Shown: one piece after another, positions 1 to 7,988 of the stretch | Layout of the letters: each line of letters begins with the position of its first letter | How positions within the stretch are numbered: the stretch's first letter is position 1 | From: DASUPK01 sp963763955 | GTDB lineage: Bacteria; Actinomycetota; Thermoleophilia; Solirubrobacterales; 70-9 | NCBI GenBank assembly: GCA_963763955.1 | Contig: CAVXQP010000006.1 | Coordinates: 1-64,000, forward strand | Direction: 5' to 3' | DNA: 64,000 bases | Position numbers and translations under genes: made by a program | The notes under the pieces: generated by a model | Database searches by the model: none | Seen by the model: only the letters and a program-made list of their open reading frames with translations | What the model was told of the DNA's origin: nothing

Positions 1-201
1 CCATGCAAAGCAGCGTGTGTAGGCGTGAACCTCCGACCTCGATGAGGTCAACAGACGGGACGGAATCCAGCCGAAGCCAGAAGAACTCGAGTCCCGGTAT
101 AGAGCCGAATCCTGAGCCCAGACGAGCTCGACCGAACTCGGCTCCGACTCTGACGTTGAGCAGTAGAAGGCGAAAGATCCTCGGTAGCTAGCCTGGGATG
201 C
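1..201. other. Window edge, no gene recognised
   Basis: Short open frames exist on both strands but their translations are Arg/Ser-rich low-complexity strings with no recognisable family, typical of chance frames in GC-rich DNA. No tRNA fold or promoter could be supported. The stretch is slightly less GC-rich than the following genes. Confidence 0.5.
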
Positions 202-534
202 GTGGCTTCTGCGCCGCGCGTCGAGCTTCTCTGGTGGCGTGAGTGCCCCTCCTGGGAGCGGGCGCTCGACATGTTGCGCGAGGCGATGGCGTACAAGGGA
301 CTCGATCCGGACTCGATCGAAATGAGCGAGGTTGACACCGAGGCGGCGGCCCGGCGGCATGAGTTCGTTGGCTCGCCGACGATCCGAGTGAACGGAGTGG
401 ACGTTCAGCCGCCCGTGGAGGGTGAGCCAACCGGGCTCGCTTGCCGCGTATACCGCCGCCGGGACGGGCGGACCTCACCGCTCCCCGATCCGGAGGACCT
501 GCGCGAGGCGCTCGCAGCGGCCGCGCCCCGCTGA
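202..534 (+). CDS. Thioredoxin-like fold small protein
   Basis: 110-residue protein with a GTG start. The N-terminus (VELLWWRECPSWERA) gives a beta strand followed by a single cysteine at the helix start. Later SPTIRVNGVDVQP matches the strand-cis-proline segment of thioredoxin-like proteins (Pro in SPTI), and a charged helix ends the protein. The usual CxxC is CPSW here, so the second cysteine is missing and a simple disulfide oxidoreductase role is unlikely. Similar stand-alone proteins are often annotated as thioredoxin family or DF-type proteins related to mercury or arsenic loci, but no such genes are nearby. It lies 18 bp before a redoxin gene and may be cotranscribed with it. The fold assignment is by pattern recognition and the function is unknown. 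Confidence 0.7.
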   Translation: MASAPRVELLWWRECPSWERALDMLREAMAYKGLDPDSIEMSEVDTEAAARRHEFVGSPTIRVNGVDVQPPVEGEPTGLACRVYRRRDGRTSPLPDPEDLREALAAAAPR

Positions 535-552
535 CGGGATAGCCTGCGGTCG

Positions 553-1083
553 ATGCCGACTGCGATTGGGGAACGGGCCCCCGACTTCGAGCTCCCGGCC
601 ACCGACGGCGAGCGCCAGGCGCTGAGCGCGGAAGGCGCCCCGGCGACGGTGGTCTACTGGACCTGCAACCACTGCCCCTATGCCCTCGCCTGGCACGAGC
701 GCCTCCTCGACGTCGCTCGCGACTATTCGGATCGCGGCGTGCGGGTGCTGGCGATCAGCTCGAACGATCCCGAGCGATACCCGGCCGACTCCTTCGAGGC
801 AATGGTCGAACGGGTCGAGCAAGAGGGCGGCTGGCCGCATCCCTACCTGTATGACGAGACCCAGCAGATCGCCCGCGAGTGGGGCGCAGAGCGGACGCCC
901 CACGTATTCGTGCTCGACTCAGGTTTGCAGCTGCGCTACCGAGGCGCTCCGGATGCCGACTACGACGATCCATCGCAGGACGCGGCCTGGCTTCGCGCCG
1001 CGCTCGACGCGGTGCTGGCCGGACAGGAGCCCGACCCGTCGGAGACCGAGGCCGAGGGCTGCACGATCAAGTGGAAGCCATGA
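553..1083 (+). CDS. Thioredoxin-family peroxiredoxin-like (redoxin) protein
   Basis: 176 residues with the AhpC/TSA-Redoxin pattern. An N-terminal IGERAPDFELPATDG is the peroxiredoxin opening strand. WTCNHCPYA at about residues 36-44 holds a CxxC pair in the thioredoxin active-site position. VRVLAISSNDPERYP and the cis-proline region ERTPHVFVLD follow. The family (often called thioredoxin family protein, with TxNHCPY) reduces disulfides or peroxides in the cytoplasm; the exact substrate is unknown. No signal peptide is visible, so it should be cytosolic. The ATG start is 18 bp after the preceding thioredoxin-like gene, which suggests an operon of two redox proteins. The C-terminus ends EGCTIKWKP, with an extra cysteine close to the end that is common in this group. 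Confidence 0.85.
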   Translation: MPTAIGERAPDFELPATDGERQALSAEGAPATVVYWTCNHCPYALAWHERLLDVARDYSDRGVRVLAISSNDPERYPADSFEAMVERVEQEGGWPHPYLYDETQQIAREWGAERTPHVFVLDSGLQLRYRGAPDADYDDPSQDAAWLRAALDAVLAGQEPDPSETEAEGCTIKWKP

Positions 1084-1103
1084 AGCCATGGCGGTCACTA
1101 TGC

Positions 1104-1178
1104 TCAAGGCCCGAGCAGGCCGCCTACATCGGCGTCCCGGTCGAGGGCCCGCACAAGAGCGATCACTATCGCTACTAG
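1104..1178 (+). pseudogene. ahcY: 3' remnant of adenosylhomocysteinase (ahcY)
   Basis: In the frame ending with TAG at 1178 the translation reads RPEQAAYIGVPVEGPHKSDH and then YRY before the stop. This is the highly conserved C-terminal tail of S-adenosylhomocysteine hydrolase, which normally ends PEQ-(A/D)-Y-(I/V)-x-V-x-V-E-G-P-(Y/F)-K-(P/S)-D-H-Y-R-Y. The remaining 400 or so residues, with the NAD-binding and catalytic domains, are absent: upstream sequence is the redoxin gene in another frame. The match is what I see in the sequence. That it is a deletion scar of a lost or relocated ahcY is inference; a misassembly joining two loci would look the same. metK, whose product starts the same methyl cycle, is intact at 50.2 kb. 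Confidence 0.75.
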
Positions 1179-1202
1179 ATCCGTCCAGAGGACACCGCCG
1201 GA

Positions 1203-3465
1203 GTGGGGATGATGCGAGACGGGATGAGAGCGCGGATCTGGATCGCCCTCGCGGCGGGATGCCTGGTGGGCCTCTTCTCGACGGCGCAGGGCGCCGGGGC
1301 GGCGACCCTGCAGCCGGTCGGGAGCTTCAACAACCCGATCTTCATGACCTCTCCGCCGGGCGACCCGCGGCTGTTCGTGGTGGAGCGCGGCGGCACCATC
1401 GAGGTCGTCCACGACGGGGTGCAGAGCCAGTTCCTCGACATCCACGACCTGACCACCGAGGAGGGCGAGCGCGGCCTGCTCTCGATGGCGTTCGACCCCA
1501 ACTACGCCAAGAACGGCCTCTTCTACGTCTTCTACACGGGGACCGCGGCCGCCGATGGCCAGAGCCGGGCTCGGCCACGTCGACGAGTTCCACGCCAGCT
1601 CGAATCCGAACCTCGCCGCCGTCGCCAGCCGCCGGCACGGTCCTGACGATCACCCGGCCGAGCGCGACGGCCGGCAACCACAACGGAGGCCAGCTGCAAT
1701 TCGGCGGCGACGGCTCCTCTACATCTCGGTCGGGGACGGCGGCACGGGCGGCTCGACCGCCCCCAACCTCGGCCTCCTGAACGGCAAGATCCTGCGGATC
1801 GACCCGCACGGCGCGACCCCGGGCGCCTACTCGATCCCGGCGGGCAACCCGTACGCGACCTCCGGCTCCGCCCGCCACGAGATCTGGGCCTCGGGGTTCC
1901 GCAACCCGTGGCGCTTCTCGTTCGACGCCGCCACCGGGGATCTGACCGTCGGCGACGTCGGCGAGGGCACCTGGGAGGAGATCGACCTGGCGCCGGCGCC
2001 CGCCATCGGGCGCGGCGCCAACTTCGGCTGGCCGGCCTGCGAGGGCTTCGCCGGGAGCTGCCCGGGGGCGACCCTTCCGGTCTTCGCCTACCCGCACCAA
2101 GACCCCGGCGGCGACGTCGCCCACGGCTGCGCGATCATGGGCGGCTACGTCTACCGCGGCACCCAGATCCCCGCCCTGGCGGGGCGCTACCTCTACGCCG
2201 ATCTCTGCGCCGGCGAGCTGCGCTCGATCAAGCTCGGCATTCCGTTCGCCGGTGGCGACCGGGCCGAGAGTGCTCCCGGGGCCCTCAGCAGCCCCCAGTC
2301 CTTCGGCGAGGACGCGAGCTGCAACCTCTACGTCACCAACGGCAACCTGGTGGACAAGCTCGTCGGCCCGCCGTCCTCCGCGAAGCCGGCCTGCCCGGCG
2401 AACACGACCAAGTCGTGGACGGTCACGCCGACCCCGGTCATCTCGGGCCAGGCGAAGGCCCTCTACGGAGTCGACTGCTCGTCGGCGAATTCGTGCATGG
2501 CTGTCGGCGATCTGACTTCCGGAACAGCAGGGCCCTTCGACTCAGAGCCCATAGTGGAGCACTGGGACGGCACGAGCTGGCAGCTGATGCCGACCCCCGA
2601 TTCGTTCGGGCTGCACGGCATCTCGTGCCCGCGGGCGAACTTCTGCTTCGCTGTCGGCAGCCGCGAGCAGATCGAGCGCTGGGACGGGACCAGCTGGTCG
2701 ATTCAGCCGAGCCCGGCCGTCCCGGGCGGCACGCTCGCCGACATCGACTGCTCCGGGCTCCTCGCCTGCACCGCGGTTGGTTCCGTGGCCACCGGCACGC
2801 TGGGCCCGACGGGCCCGAACACTCGCACGCTTGCGGAGCGCTGGGACGGCAGCGGCTGGCACGTGCAGTCCACCCCGAACCCCGCTGGTTCGGACAGCAG
2901 CCAGCTGTCGAGCGTCTCGTGTCCGCTGAAACGCACCTGCACGGCCGTCGGCCAGTCGACCGCGGGGGGCGTGGGCTCGCCCCTCGTCGAGCGCTGGTTC
3001 GGGCGCGTCAACGCCTGGGGACAGCAGGCCGCGCCGAAGCCCGAAGGCGCCGCGAGCGCTGGGCTCAGCGGCGTGTCCTGTCCGAACGGACCGGTGTGTT
3101 TCGCCGTCGGAAGCTCTTCCGCCACCCCTGGGACCCTGGCCGAGCGCCGAGCCGGCTCGACGTGGTCGGTCATGCCCACCCCGAATCCGCCGCCCTCCTC
3201 GTTCCCCCCCCAACTCTACGGCGTCAGCTGTCCGCGACTTCGGGCGTGTCACGCCGTCGGCTTCGGGTTCGGATCCCCTGCGAGCGTGTTCGCCGAGCGC
3301 TTCGACGGAGCGAGCTGGCAGCTCGAGGCGGTCCCGACAAACGGGAGCCCGTCCCCGCGCCTGTTTGATGTCTCCTGTCCAAGCCGGTTCTTCTGCATGT
3401 CCGTCGGCAACCAGCTGGGCGGTGGCGCGACCCTCAGCACGCTGGCCGCGAAGTGGACGCCCTGA
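1203..3465 (+). pseudogene. PQQ-type sugar/sorbosone dehydrogenase with C-terminal repeat domain, frameshifted
   Basis: Starts with a signal peptide (ARIWIALAAGCLVGLFS, then AQGAGAA), so the product is exported. Beta-propeller motifs of the soluble PQQ glucose/sorbosone dehydrogenase family follow: RLFVVERGGTIEV, ERGLLSMAFDPNY, NHNGGQLQFGGDG, YISVGDGG, EIWASGFRNPWRFSFD, VGEGTWEEID, NFGWPACEG. The family oxidises aldoses or related sugars extracytoplasmically. The reading frame is broken three times within 150 bp: an extra base near 1567 (GGG), an extra C near 1636 and a missing base near 1713. Correcting these joins the conserved motifs. From about 2410 the frame continues without a stop into a cysteine-containing repeat array (separate entry). 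Either the gene has decayed or the sequence has errors. The family call is strong; the activity is not established. Confidence 0.8.
2410..3462 (+). repeat. Tandem protein-coding repeats (GVSCP...AVG...ERWDGTSW...PTPNP)
   Basis: The last 350 codons of the PQQ-dehydrogenase-like gene encode about seven imperfect repeats of 45-60 residues. Each carries a G-[IV]-[SD]-C-[PS] motif, a second cysteine in a C-x-A-V-G motif 6-8 residues later, a [AE]-x-R-[WF]-D-G-[TS]-[SG]-W motif, and a [TS]-P-[TN]-P linker. The paired cysteines suggest a disulfide in every repeat, as expected for an exported domain. The periodicity resembles beta-propeller blades. Such repeats are frequent in secreted proteins of Thermoleophilia and other actinobacteria; a role in surface attachment or carbohydrate binding is a guess. 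Confidence 0.8.
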
Positions 3466-4005
3466 GTCGGCTCTAGCGGGCCGCGACCTCTTCCGCTCAG
3501 CCAACAGCACTGCTTTCCTTCTCATTCCTCGACGCTGTTGCTCAAAAGCGAACGGCCCCCGGAGGGACCGCTCGCTCCTGACCTAAAGGAGGGGACGCGC
3601 ACTCACGGGGGTGTCATCGCGCCCCCTCCTGCGGAGATAACGATTCGCCCTAGCTTCAGCTTGCGACCGTCCCCTTGGCCCGTAGATACTGCGTGGGCGA
3701 TCTCGGAGGAGAGTCAATTGCCATGCCGACCGCATTCCGATGACGGCTGAACGAGACTGGGATGTTCGTCCGGGAGCACGACGTCTAGTCCAAGCGGAAT
3801 AGACCGAAGGAGTCCGAGGATGGCCCTCCAAGCCGCAGGGCTCTCGGACCATGGTTGCTGGCCTCGGCCCGATCCGTTCGCCAGTTGTTCGCCAGTGGGA
3901 CACCAAAACAACCGGGTCCTATCGGTACGTTTCGTGCGTGTTGGTGGGCCCCATGCCTAGTCGCCAGATCCGCGAGATCCCGATCCTGGAGCGGATGGGG
4001 TACGC
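3466..4005. other. 540 bp intergenic region with a strong inverted repeat
   Basis: No credible coding sequence on either strand; the small frames present are Arg/Pro-rich shadows. The clearest structure is a hairpin at 3812-3849: GTCCGAG pairs with CTCGGAC and, inside it, GGCCCT pairs with AGGGCT around a 9-base loop. No T-tract follows, so a classical terminator is not supported. A 9-base direct repeat TTCGCCAGT occurs twice in quick succession near 3877-3897. The region is distinctly less GC-rich than its flanks. A small RNA, attachment-site scar or promoter region for the hydrolase is possible, but none can be shown. Confidence 0.5.
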
Positions 4006-5062
4006 ATGAGCTCCCGCGAGACTCACGCGACGCTGCCCACTGAGGCGGATGGCGTCGAGCCCGCCGACCATCCCGTCCGTGAGGAGCTCCGCCGGATCGC
4101 CTCGGACACCGCCTACGCATTCAAGCTGGCGAGAGGCCGGATCGACTTGCCCGCCGCAACCCCCTCGGACGGTCCCGACCCCTACGGGAACCCCGATCCC
4201 GAATGGCTGCGGATCGACTGGCGGGAGCACCGGCGCCAGGTGGATGTCGTCGGAGCGAAGGTCAACTACGTCGAGATGGGCGAGGGGCCTCCGCTGCTTT
4301 TCGTCCACGGCCTCTCCGGCTGCTGGCAGAACTGGCTCGAGAACATCCCGTACTTCGCTCGAACGCACCGGGTCGTCGCCCTCGATTTGCCGGGCTTCGG
4401 CGGCAGCCCGATGCCTCCATGGGAGATCTCAATCCCGGCGTACGGGCGCTTCCTGCGGGACTTCTGCGAACGGCTCGGAGTCGGCCGGTCCTCGCTGGTC
4501 GGCAACTCAATGGGCGGCTTCATCGCGACCGAGGTCGCGATCACCGAGCCGGACCGGGTCGATGACCTCGTCCTGGTCTCCGCCGCCGGGATCACCTGGG
4601 CCCGCGCCCGGCGCGAGCCCGCCGCGATGATCGGTCGGGTCGGCCGGGCGGCGGCGCCGGTGCTCCTCCGCTTCCATATGCAGGGGATCAAGCGGCCGCG
4701 GCTGAGGCGGCAACTACTTCCAGGGCGTCTTCTTCGACCCCGACGGCCTCCGCCGCGAGATGCTCTGGGAGAACGTCGTCCCGGCCCTGCAGAGCCCCGG
4801 CTACTACGACGCGCTCACCACGCTCTGGGGATACGACATCCGCGACCGCCTGGAGGACATCGGCGTCCCCACCCTGATCGTCTGGGGCCGCAACGACCGC
4901 GTCGTGCCTGTCCCGGCGGCCGTCTCCTACAGGAAGCGGATCGGAAAGAACGCCGAGCTCGTCATCTTCGACCACTGCGGACACGTCCCGCAGATCGAGC
5001 GGCCGGCGCGCTTCAACCGGCTGCTCGAGGAGTTCCTCGCGCGCAGCGGTTCGCTGCGCTAG
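4006..5062 (+). pseudogene. Alpha/beta hydrolase, single frameshift
   Basis: The first part reads ATG to about 4708 and contains a roughly 90-residue charged N-terminal extension. LLFVHGLSGCWQNW (oxyanion-hole HG) and the nucleophile elbow LVGNSMGGF follow. The C-terminal part lies in the next frame: TLIVWGRNDRVVPV supplies the acid Asp and FDHCGHVPQIERP the catalytic His. Removing one G of the GCGGC run at 4706-4711 fuses both halves into a complete triad of about 350 residues (RLRR then NYFQGVFFDPDGL). The family includes esterases, epoxide hydrolases and dehalogenases; the substrate cannot be told. All catalytic residues being preserved suggests a recent mutation or a sequencing error rather than old decay. 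A DUF2867-like gene begins 3 bp after its stop. Confidence 0.8.
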
Positions 5063-5065
5063 ACC

Positions 5066-5599
5066 GTGAACCCCGACCTCGACGAGTGGCTGCCCGACCC
5101 GCAGGTACGTACCTTCCATCGCCGCTCCGCCAAAGCCGACGCCGATCGACTGTGGCACGCGGCAGAGACAGTTCGGCTCGGCGAGGCTCCCACCCTTGGA
5201 CGGGCGGTTCGCTGGCGAATCCCCGGCACCACTCCGGACCTCTCGTTCCGGGATCTGTTCCGCCAATACCCCTTCGCCGTGATCAATGAGGGCGCTCGCT
5301 GGTCGGTCTCGGGCATGTGCGGGCGCATCTGGACGCTTCGCCGGGACTATCCCCGAATCGAAGGGGCGGAGGACTTCCTGGCCTGGGATGAGCGCGGCAC
5401 AGTCAGGGTGCTTCTGGGTCATTGGATCGAGGGCGACGGCCCCGGGCAAAATGCCCTGGTGAGCGAGGCTCGGATCAAACCGGTCAATGGCCAGGCCGGG
5501 CTTCGTCTTCGGGCGCTCTGGGCGGTTGTCGGTCATTTCGACCGCCTCGTGGGCGGCGAGGTCCTTCGCGTTGCGACCCGCCGCGCTGCGCGGGCGTGA
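5066..5599 (+). CDS. DUF2867/SRPBCC-like protein
   Basis: 177 residues with a GTG start three bases after the hydrolase stop, so probably cotranscribed. The sequence has scattered aromatic and arginine positions and ends HFDRLVGGEVLRVATRRAAR. That ending resembles the C-terminal signature of DUF2867/SRPBCC-type proteins (RLIGG-x-x-L-x-x-x-x-RRA). No catalytic motif, signal peptide or membrane segment is seen. SRPBCC folds bind small hydrophobic ligands, so pairing with a hydrolase would be reasonable, but the function is unknown. The family placement is tentative. Confidence 0.6.
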   Translation: MNPDLDEWLPDPQVRTFHRRSAKADADRLWHAAETVRLGEAPTLGRAVRWRIPGTTPDLSFRDLFRQYPFAVINEGARWSVSGMCGRIWTLRRDYPRIEGAEDFLAWDERGTVRVLLGHWIEGDGPGQNALVSEARIKPVNGQAGLRLRALWAVVGHFDRLVGGEVLRVATRRAARA

Positions 5600-5605
5600 T
5601 GTCGG

Positions 5606-7309
5606 CTATCCGGTGACGGCGCCCTGAGCGGCGCTGGAGACGGAGGCCGCGTACTTCGCCATCACGCCGCGGCGGTAGCGTGGCTCCGGCGATTCGTAGG
5701 CCTCCACCCTCCTTGCAATCTCCTCGTCGGAGAGGTCGACGTCGAGGCGGCGGGCATCGATGTCGAGGGTGATCTCGTCTCCGTCCTGTACCGCGGCGAT
5801 CGGGCCGCCGCGCGCCGCCTCGGGCGCGACGTGGCCGGCCATCAGGCCGTGGGTGGCTCCGGAGAAGCGTCCGTCCGTGAGCAGAGCGACCTGGTCGCCG
5901 ATCCCCTCGCCGACCAGGGCGGCGGTGACCTGGAGCATCTCCCGCATCCCGGGGCCTCCCGAAGGGCCCTCGTTGCGGATCACGACGACGTCGCCGGGCT
6001 TGATGCCCTGCCGCTCGACGACCGCGAAGCATTCCTCCTCGGAGCCGAAGACCCGGGCCGGGCCGGTGTGCTTGCGGCGCTCCTCTCCGGCCACCTTGAC
6101 GACACAGCCCTCCGGAGCGAGGTTGCCGCGCAGGATCACCAGGCCGCCGGTCGGCTTGAGAGGGTCGTCGAGCGGACGGACGACCTGCTGGGCCGGGGTC
6201 TCCTGAGTGGCATCGGCCTCCTCGCCGATTGTCTTCCCCGTCACCGTGATCGCGTCGCGGTGAAGAACTCCGGCCTCGTCGAGCCGCTTCGCCAGAACTC
6301 CGACCCCTCCGGCCTCGTATAGGTCCTTGGCGACGAAGCGTCCGCCCGGTTTGAGGTCGCCGAGCAGCGGGGTGCGCTCGGAGATCCGGTCGAAGTCGTC
6401 GATGGTCAGCTCGATGCCGGCCTCGTTTGCGACGGCGAGCAGGTGGAGGACGCCGTTGGTGGAACCGCCAGACATGGCGACCGTGGCGATCGCGTTCTCG
6501 AGCGAGTCCCTGGTGATGATCTGGCTGGGGCGCAGGTCGTCGGCGAGGACCTTCATGACCAGCTCGCCGCACTCGTGCGCCAACTGCTCTCGCGCGCCCG
6601 CGACCGCCGGGACCATGCCCGAGCCCATGGGGGTGATCCCCATCACCTCGAACGCGCAGGCCATCGTGTTGGCGGTGAACTGCGCGCCGCAGGCGCCTGC
6701 GCCCGGGCTGGCGCAGCCCTCGAGCTCATAGAGGTCGTCGTCCGACATCTCGCCGGTGGCGTGCTTGCCGATTGCCTCGAAGACGTCCTGGATCGTCACG
6801 TCCTGGTCGTGCCAGCGGCCGGGCAGGATCGAGCCTCCGTAGAGCATCAGGGAGGGGATGTCGAGACGGGTGAGAGCCATGACGCAGCCGGGAATCGTCT
6901 TGTCGCAGCCGGAGAGGGCGATCACGGCGTCGAACTGGTAGCCGCGGGCGGTGAGCTCGATCGAGTCGGCGATCACCTCTCGGCTCACCAGGGAGGTCTT
7001 CATGCCCTCGGTTCCCATCGTGATCCCGTCGGAGATCGCGATCGAGTTGAACTCCAGCGGCGTGCCTCCGGCGGCGCGGACGCCCTCCTTGACGTGCTCG
7101 GCGAGCCCGCGGAGGTGGAAGTTGCAGGGCATCGCCTCGATCCAGGTGTTGGCGATCCCGACCGTCGGCCGCCGCAGGTCGTCGTCGTCGAAGCCGATCC
7201 CCTTCATGTAGGCGCGCGCGAAGGCGCGCTCAGGACCGTCGAAGACGACGCTGGACCGCGGCCTGGGAGCGCCGTTCGTCTTCGCGGCCTCCTTCGCGGG
7301 GGTGCTCAT
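5606..7309 (-). CDS. ilvD: Dihydroxy-acid dehydratase
   Basis: 567 residues, the normal length of IlvD. It dehydrates 2,3-dihydroxy-isovalerate and 2,3-dihydroxy-3-methylvalerate to the keto acids of valine and isoleucine synthesis, using an Fe-S cluster and Mg. Diagnostic motifs are visible: ANTWIEAMPCN (first cluster cysteine), LSGCDKTIPG (second cysteine and metal-binding D-K), GCASPGAGACGAQFTANTM, GGSTNGVLHLLA, and the C-terminal LLTDGRFSGATHG with the catalytic serine region. The ATG overlaps the stop of the upstream small gene in an ATGA tetranucleotide, making it the last gene of the yifB-dprA-thiD-X-Y-ilvD chain. No other branched-chain gene is nearby and no leader peptide precedes it. 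Confidence 0.96.
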   Translation of the reverse strand: MSTPAKEAAKTNGAPRPRSSVVFDGPERAFARAYMKGIGFDDDDLRRPTVGIANTWIEAMPCNFHLRGLAEHVKEGVRAAGGTPLEFNSIAISDGITMGTEGMKTSLVSREVIADSIELTARGYQFDAVIALSGCDKTIPGCVMALTRLDIPSLMLYGGSILPGRWHDQDVTIQDVFEAIGKHATGEMSDDDLYELEGCASPGAGACGAQFTANTMACAFEVMGITPMGSGMVPAVAGAREQLAHECGELVMKVLADDLRPSQIITRDSLENAIATVAMSGGSTNGVLHLLAVANEAGIELTIDDFDRISERTPLLGDLKPGGRFVAKDLYEAGGVGVLAKRLDEAGVLHRDAITVTGKTIGEEADATQETPAQQVVRPLDDPLKPTGGLVILRGNLAPEGCVVKVAGEERRKHTGPARVFGSEEECFAVVERQGIKPGDVVVIRNEGPSGGPGMREMLQVTAALVGEGIGDQVALLTDGRFSGATHGLMAGHVAPEAARGGPIAAVQDGDEITLDIDARRLDVDLSDEEIARRVEAYESPEPRYRRGVMAKYAASVSSAAQGAVTG

Positions 7310-7743
7310 ACCGTCACCGCGTGTCGCTCACCTTGCCAGGCGCGGAGCGCGGCCAGGTCCCGCCGGACCATCGCCGGGTCGAGCTGGCGGCCGAGCGGAT
7401 GGACGTTCGCGGTTCCGATCAGCTCGTGCTCGTCTGCCCGCAACGCCATCCACTTGGCGAGCACGTCATCGGCATCGGGGAGCCTCTCCCCGGCCTCCGG
7501 GTCGGAGCCGTCGCGGAAGCGCACGCAGTACTCGCTGAGCAGCTCGCCGGTCTCGGCGTCGAAGGCGACGATCGGCCGCTGCGGATAGATCAGATAGCCG
7601 TACCGGTCGTTCTGCACCGAGAGCAACCCGAAGCGCTCGTACATCTCGAGCGCCGCCTCCCCCGCGGTCGAGCGCAGCAGCTCGCGCGCTCGCCGCTCGG
7701 CGCGACGCTCGCGCACCGTATCCCGGACGTACCGCCGCCGCAT
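7306..7743 (-). CDS. Conserved hypothetical protein Y (146 aa)
   Basis: I do not recognise a characterised family. The protein starts with a very basic helix (MRRRYVRDTVRERRAERR) and then has a compact region with RFGLLSVQNDRYGYLIYPQR and IVAFDAETGELLSEYCVRF, which reads like a small globular domain with beta strands. It has no transmembrane segment and no metal-binding cluster (a single Cys). I chose the ATG at 7743 because it overlaps the preceding gene's stop (TGATG) and excludes Arg-rich shadow sequence upstream. Its stop overlaps the ilvD start (ATGA), so translation of the chain is coupled. A pair like this (about 80 and 140 aa) seems familiar from actinobacterial accessory loci, but I cannot name a function. 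Confidence 0.7.
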   Translation of the reverse strand: MRRRYVRDTVRERRAERRARELLRSTAGEAALEMYERFGLLSVQNDRYGYLIYPQRPIVAFDAETGELLSEYCVRFRDGSDPEAGERLPDADDVLAKWMALRADEHELIGTANVHPLGRQLDPAMVRRDLAALRAWQGERHAVTV

Positions 7744-7988
7744 CAGCCGCCGGCCGCCCTTGGGAAGAAGATCACACGCTCGGCCGCCGCGGGGACCTCG
7801 GAGAAGTCGCGGACCATGGTGGCCTCGCGCCTGCCGCCCGGCCCCTCGTGGGGCACCGCCGCCCACATGCCGAGGTCGAGCTGGCGGCGGAACTCCTCGA
7901 TCAGGCGCTTCTCGTCCTCTGCCACCTCGGGATCGCCCTCGGCGAGCAGCACATCTCCCTTCCCCGGAGTCATGCGAAGCAGCTTCAT
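7743..7988 (-). CDS. Conserved hypothetical protein X (81 aa)
   Basis: 81 residues beginning MKLLRMTPGKGDVLLAEGD. The centre (EEFRRQLDLGMWAAVP) looks like an amphipathic helix and strand, and the end EVPAAAERVIFFPRAAGG forms a strand with a Gly tail. There are no cysteines, no signal and no known motif. The start codon overlaps the thiD stop (ATGA) and the stop overlaps the start of protein Y (TGATG). This tight coupling and the regular codon use support a real gene. The acidic centre could complement the highly basic N-terminus of protein Y, so the two may form a complex; that is inference only. Confidence 0.68.
   Translation of the reverse strand: MKLLRMTPGKGDVLLAEGDPEVAEDEKRLIEEFRRQLDLGMWAAVPHEGPGGRREATMVRDFSEVPAAAERVIFFPRAAGG

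Noticed and set aside
1..201. Possible antisense tRNA at the left edge (GAACCTCCGACCTC resembles the reverse of a T-arm/variable region).
   Set aside because: The T-stem does not pair and neither acceptor nor anticodon stems can be formed on either strand.
3870..3900. Attachment site or IS end suggested by the TTCGCCAGT direct repeat.
   Set aside because: The repeats are adjacent, with no integrase, transposase or second distant copy.
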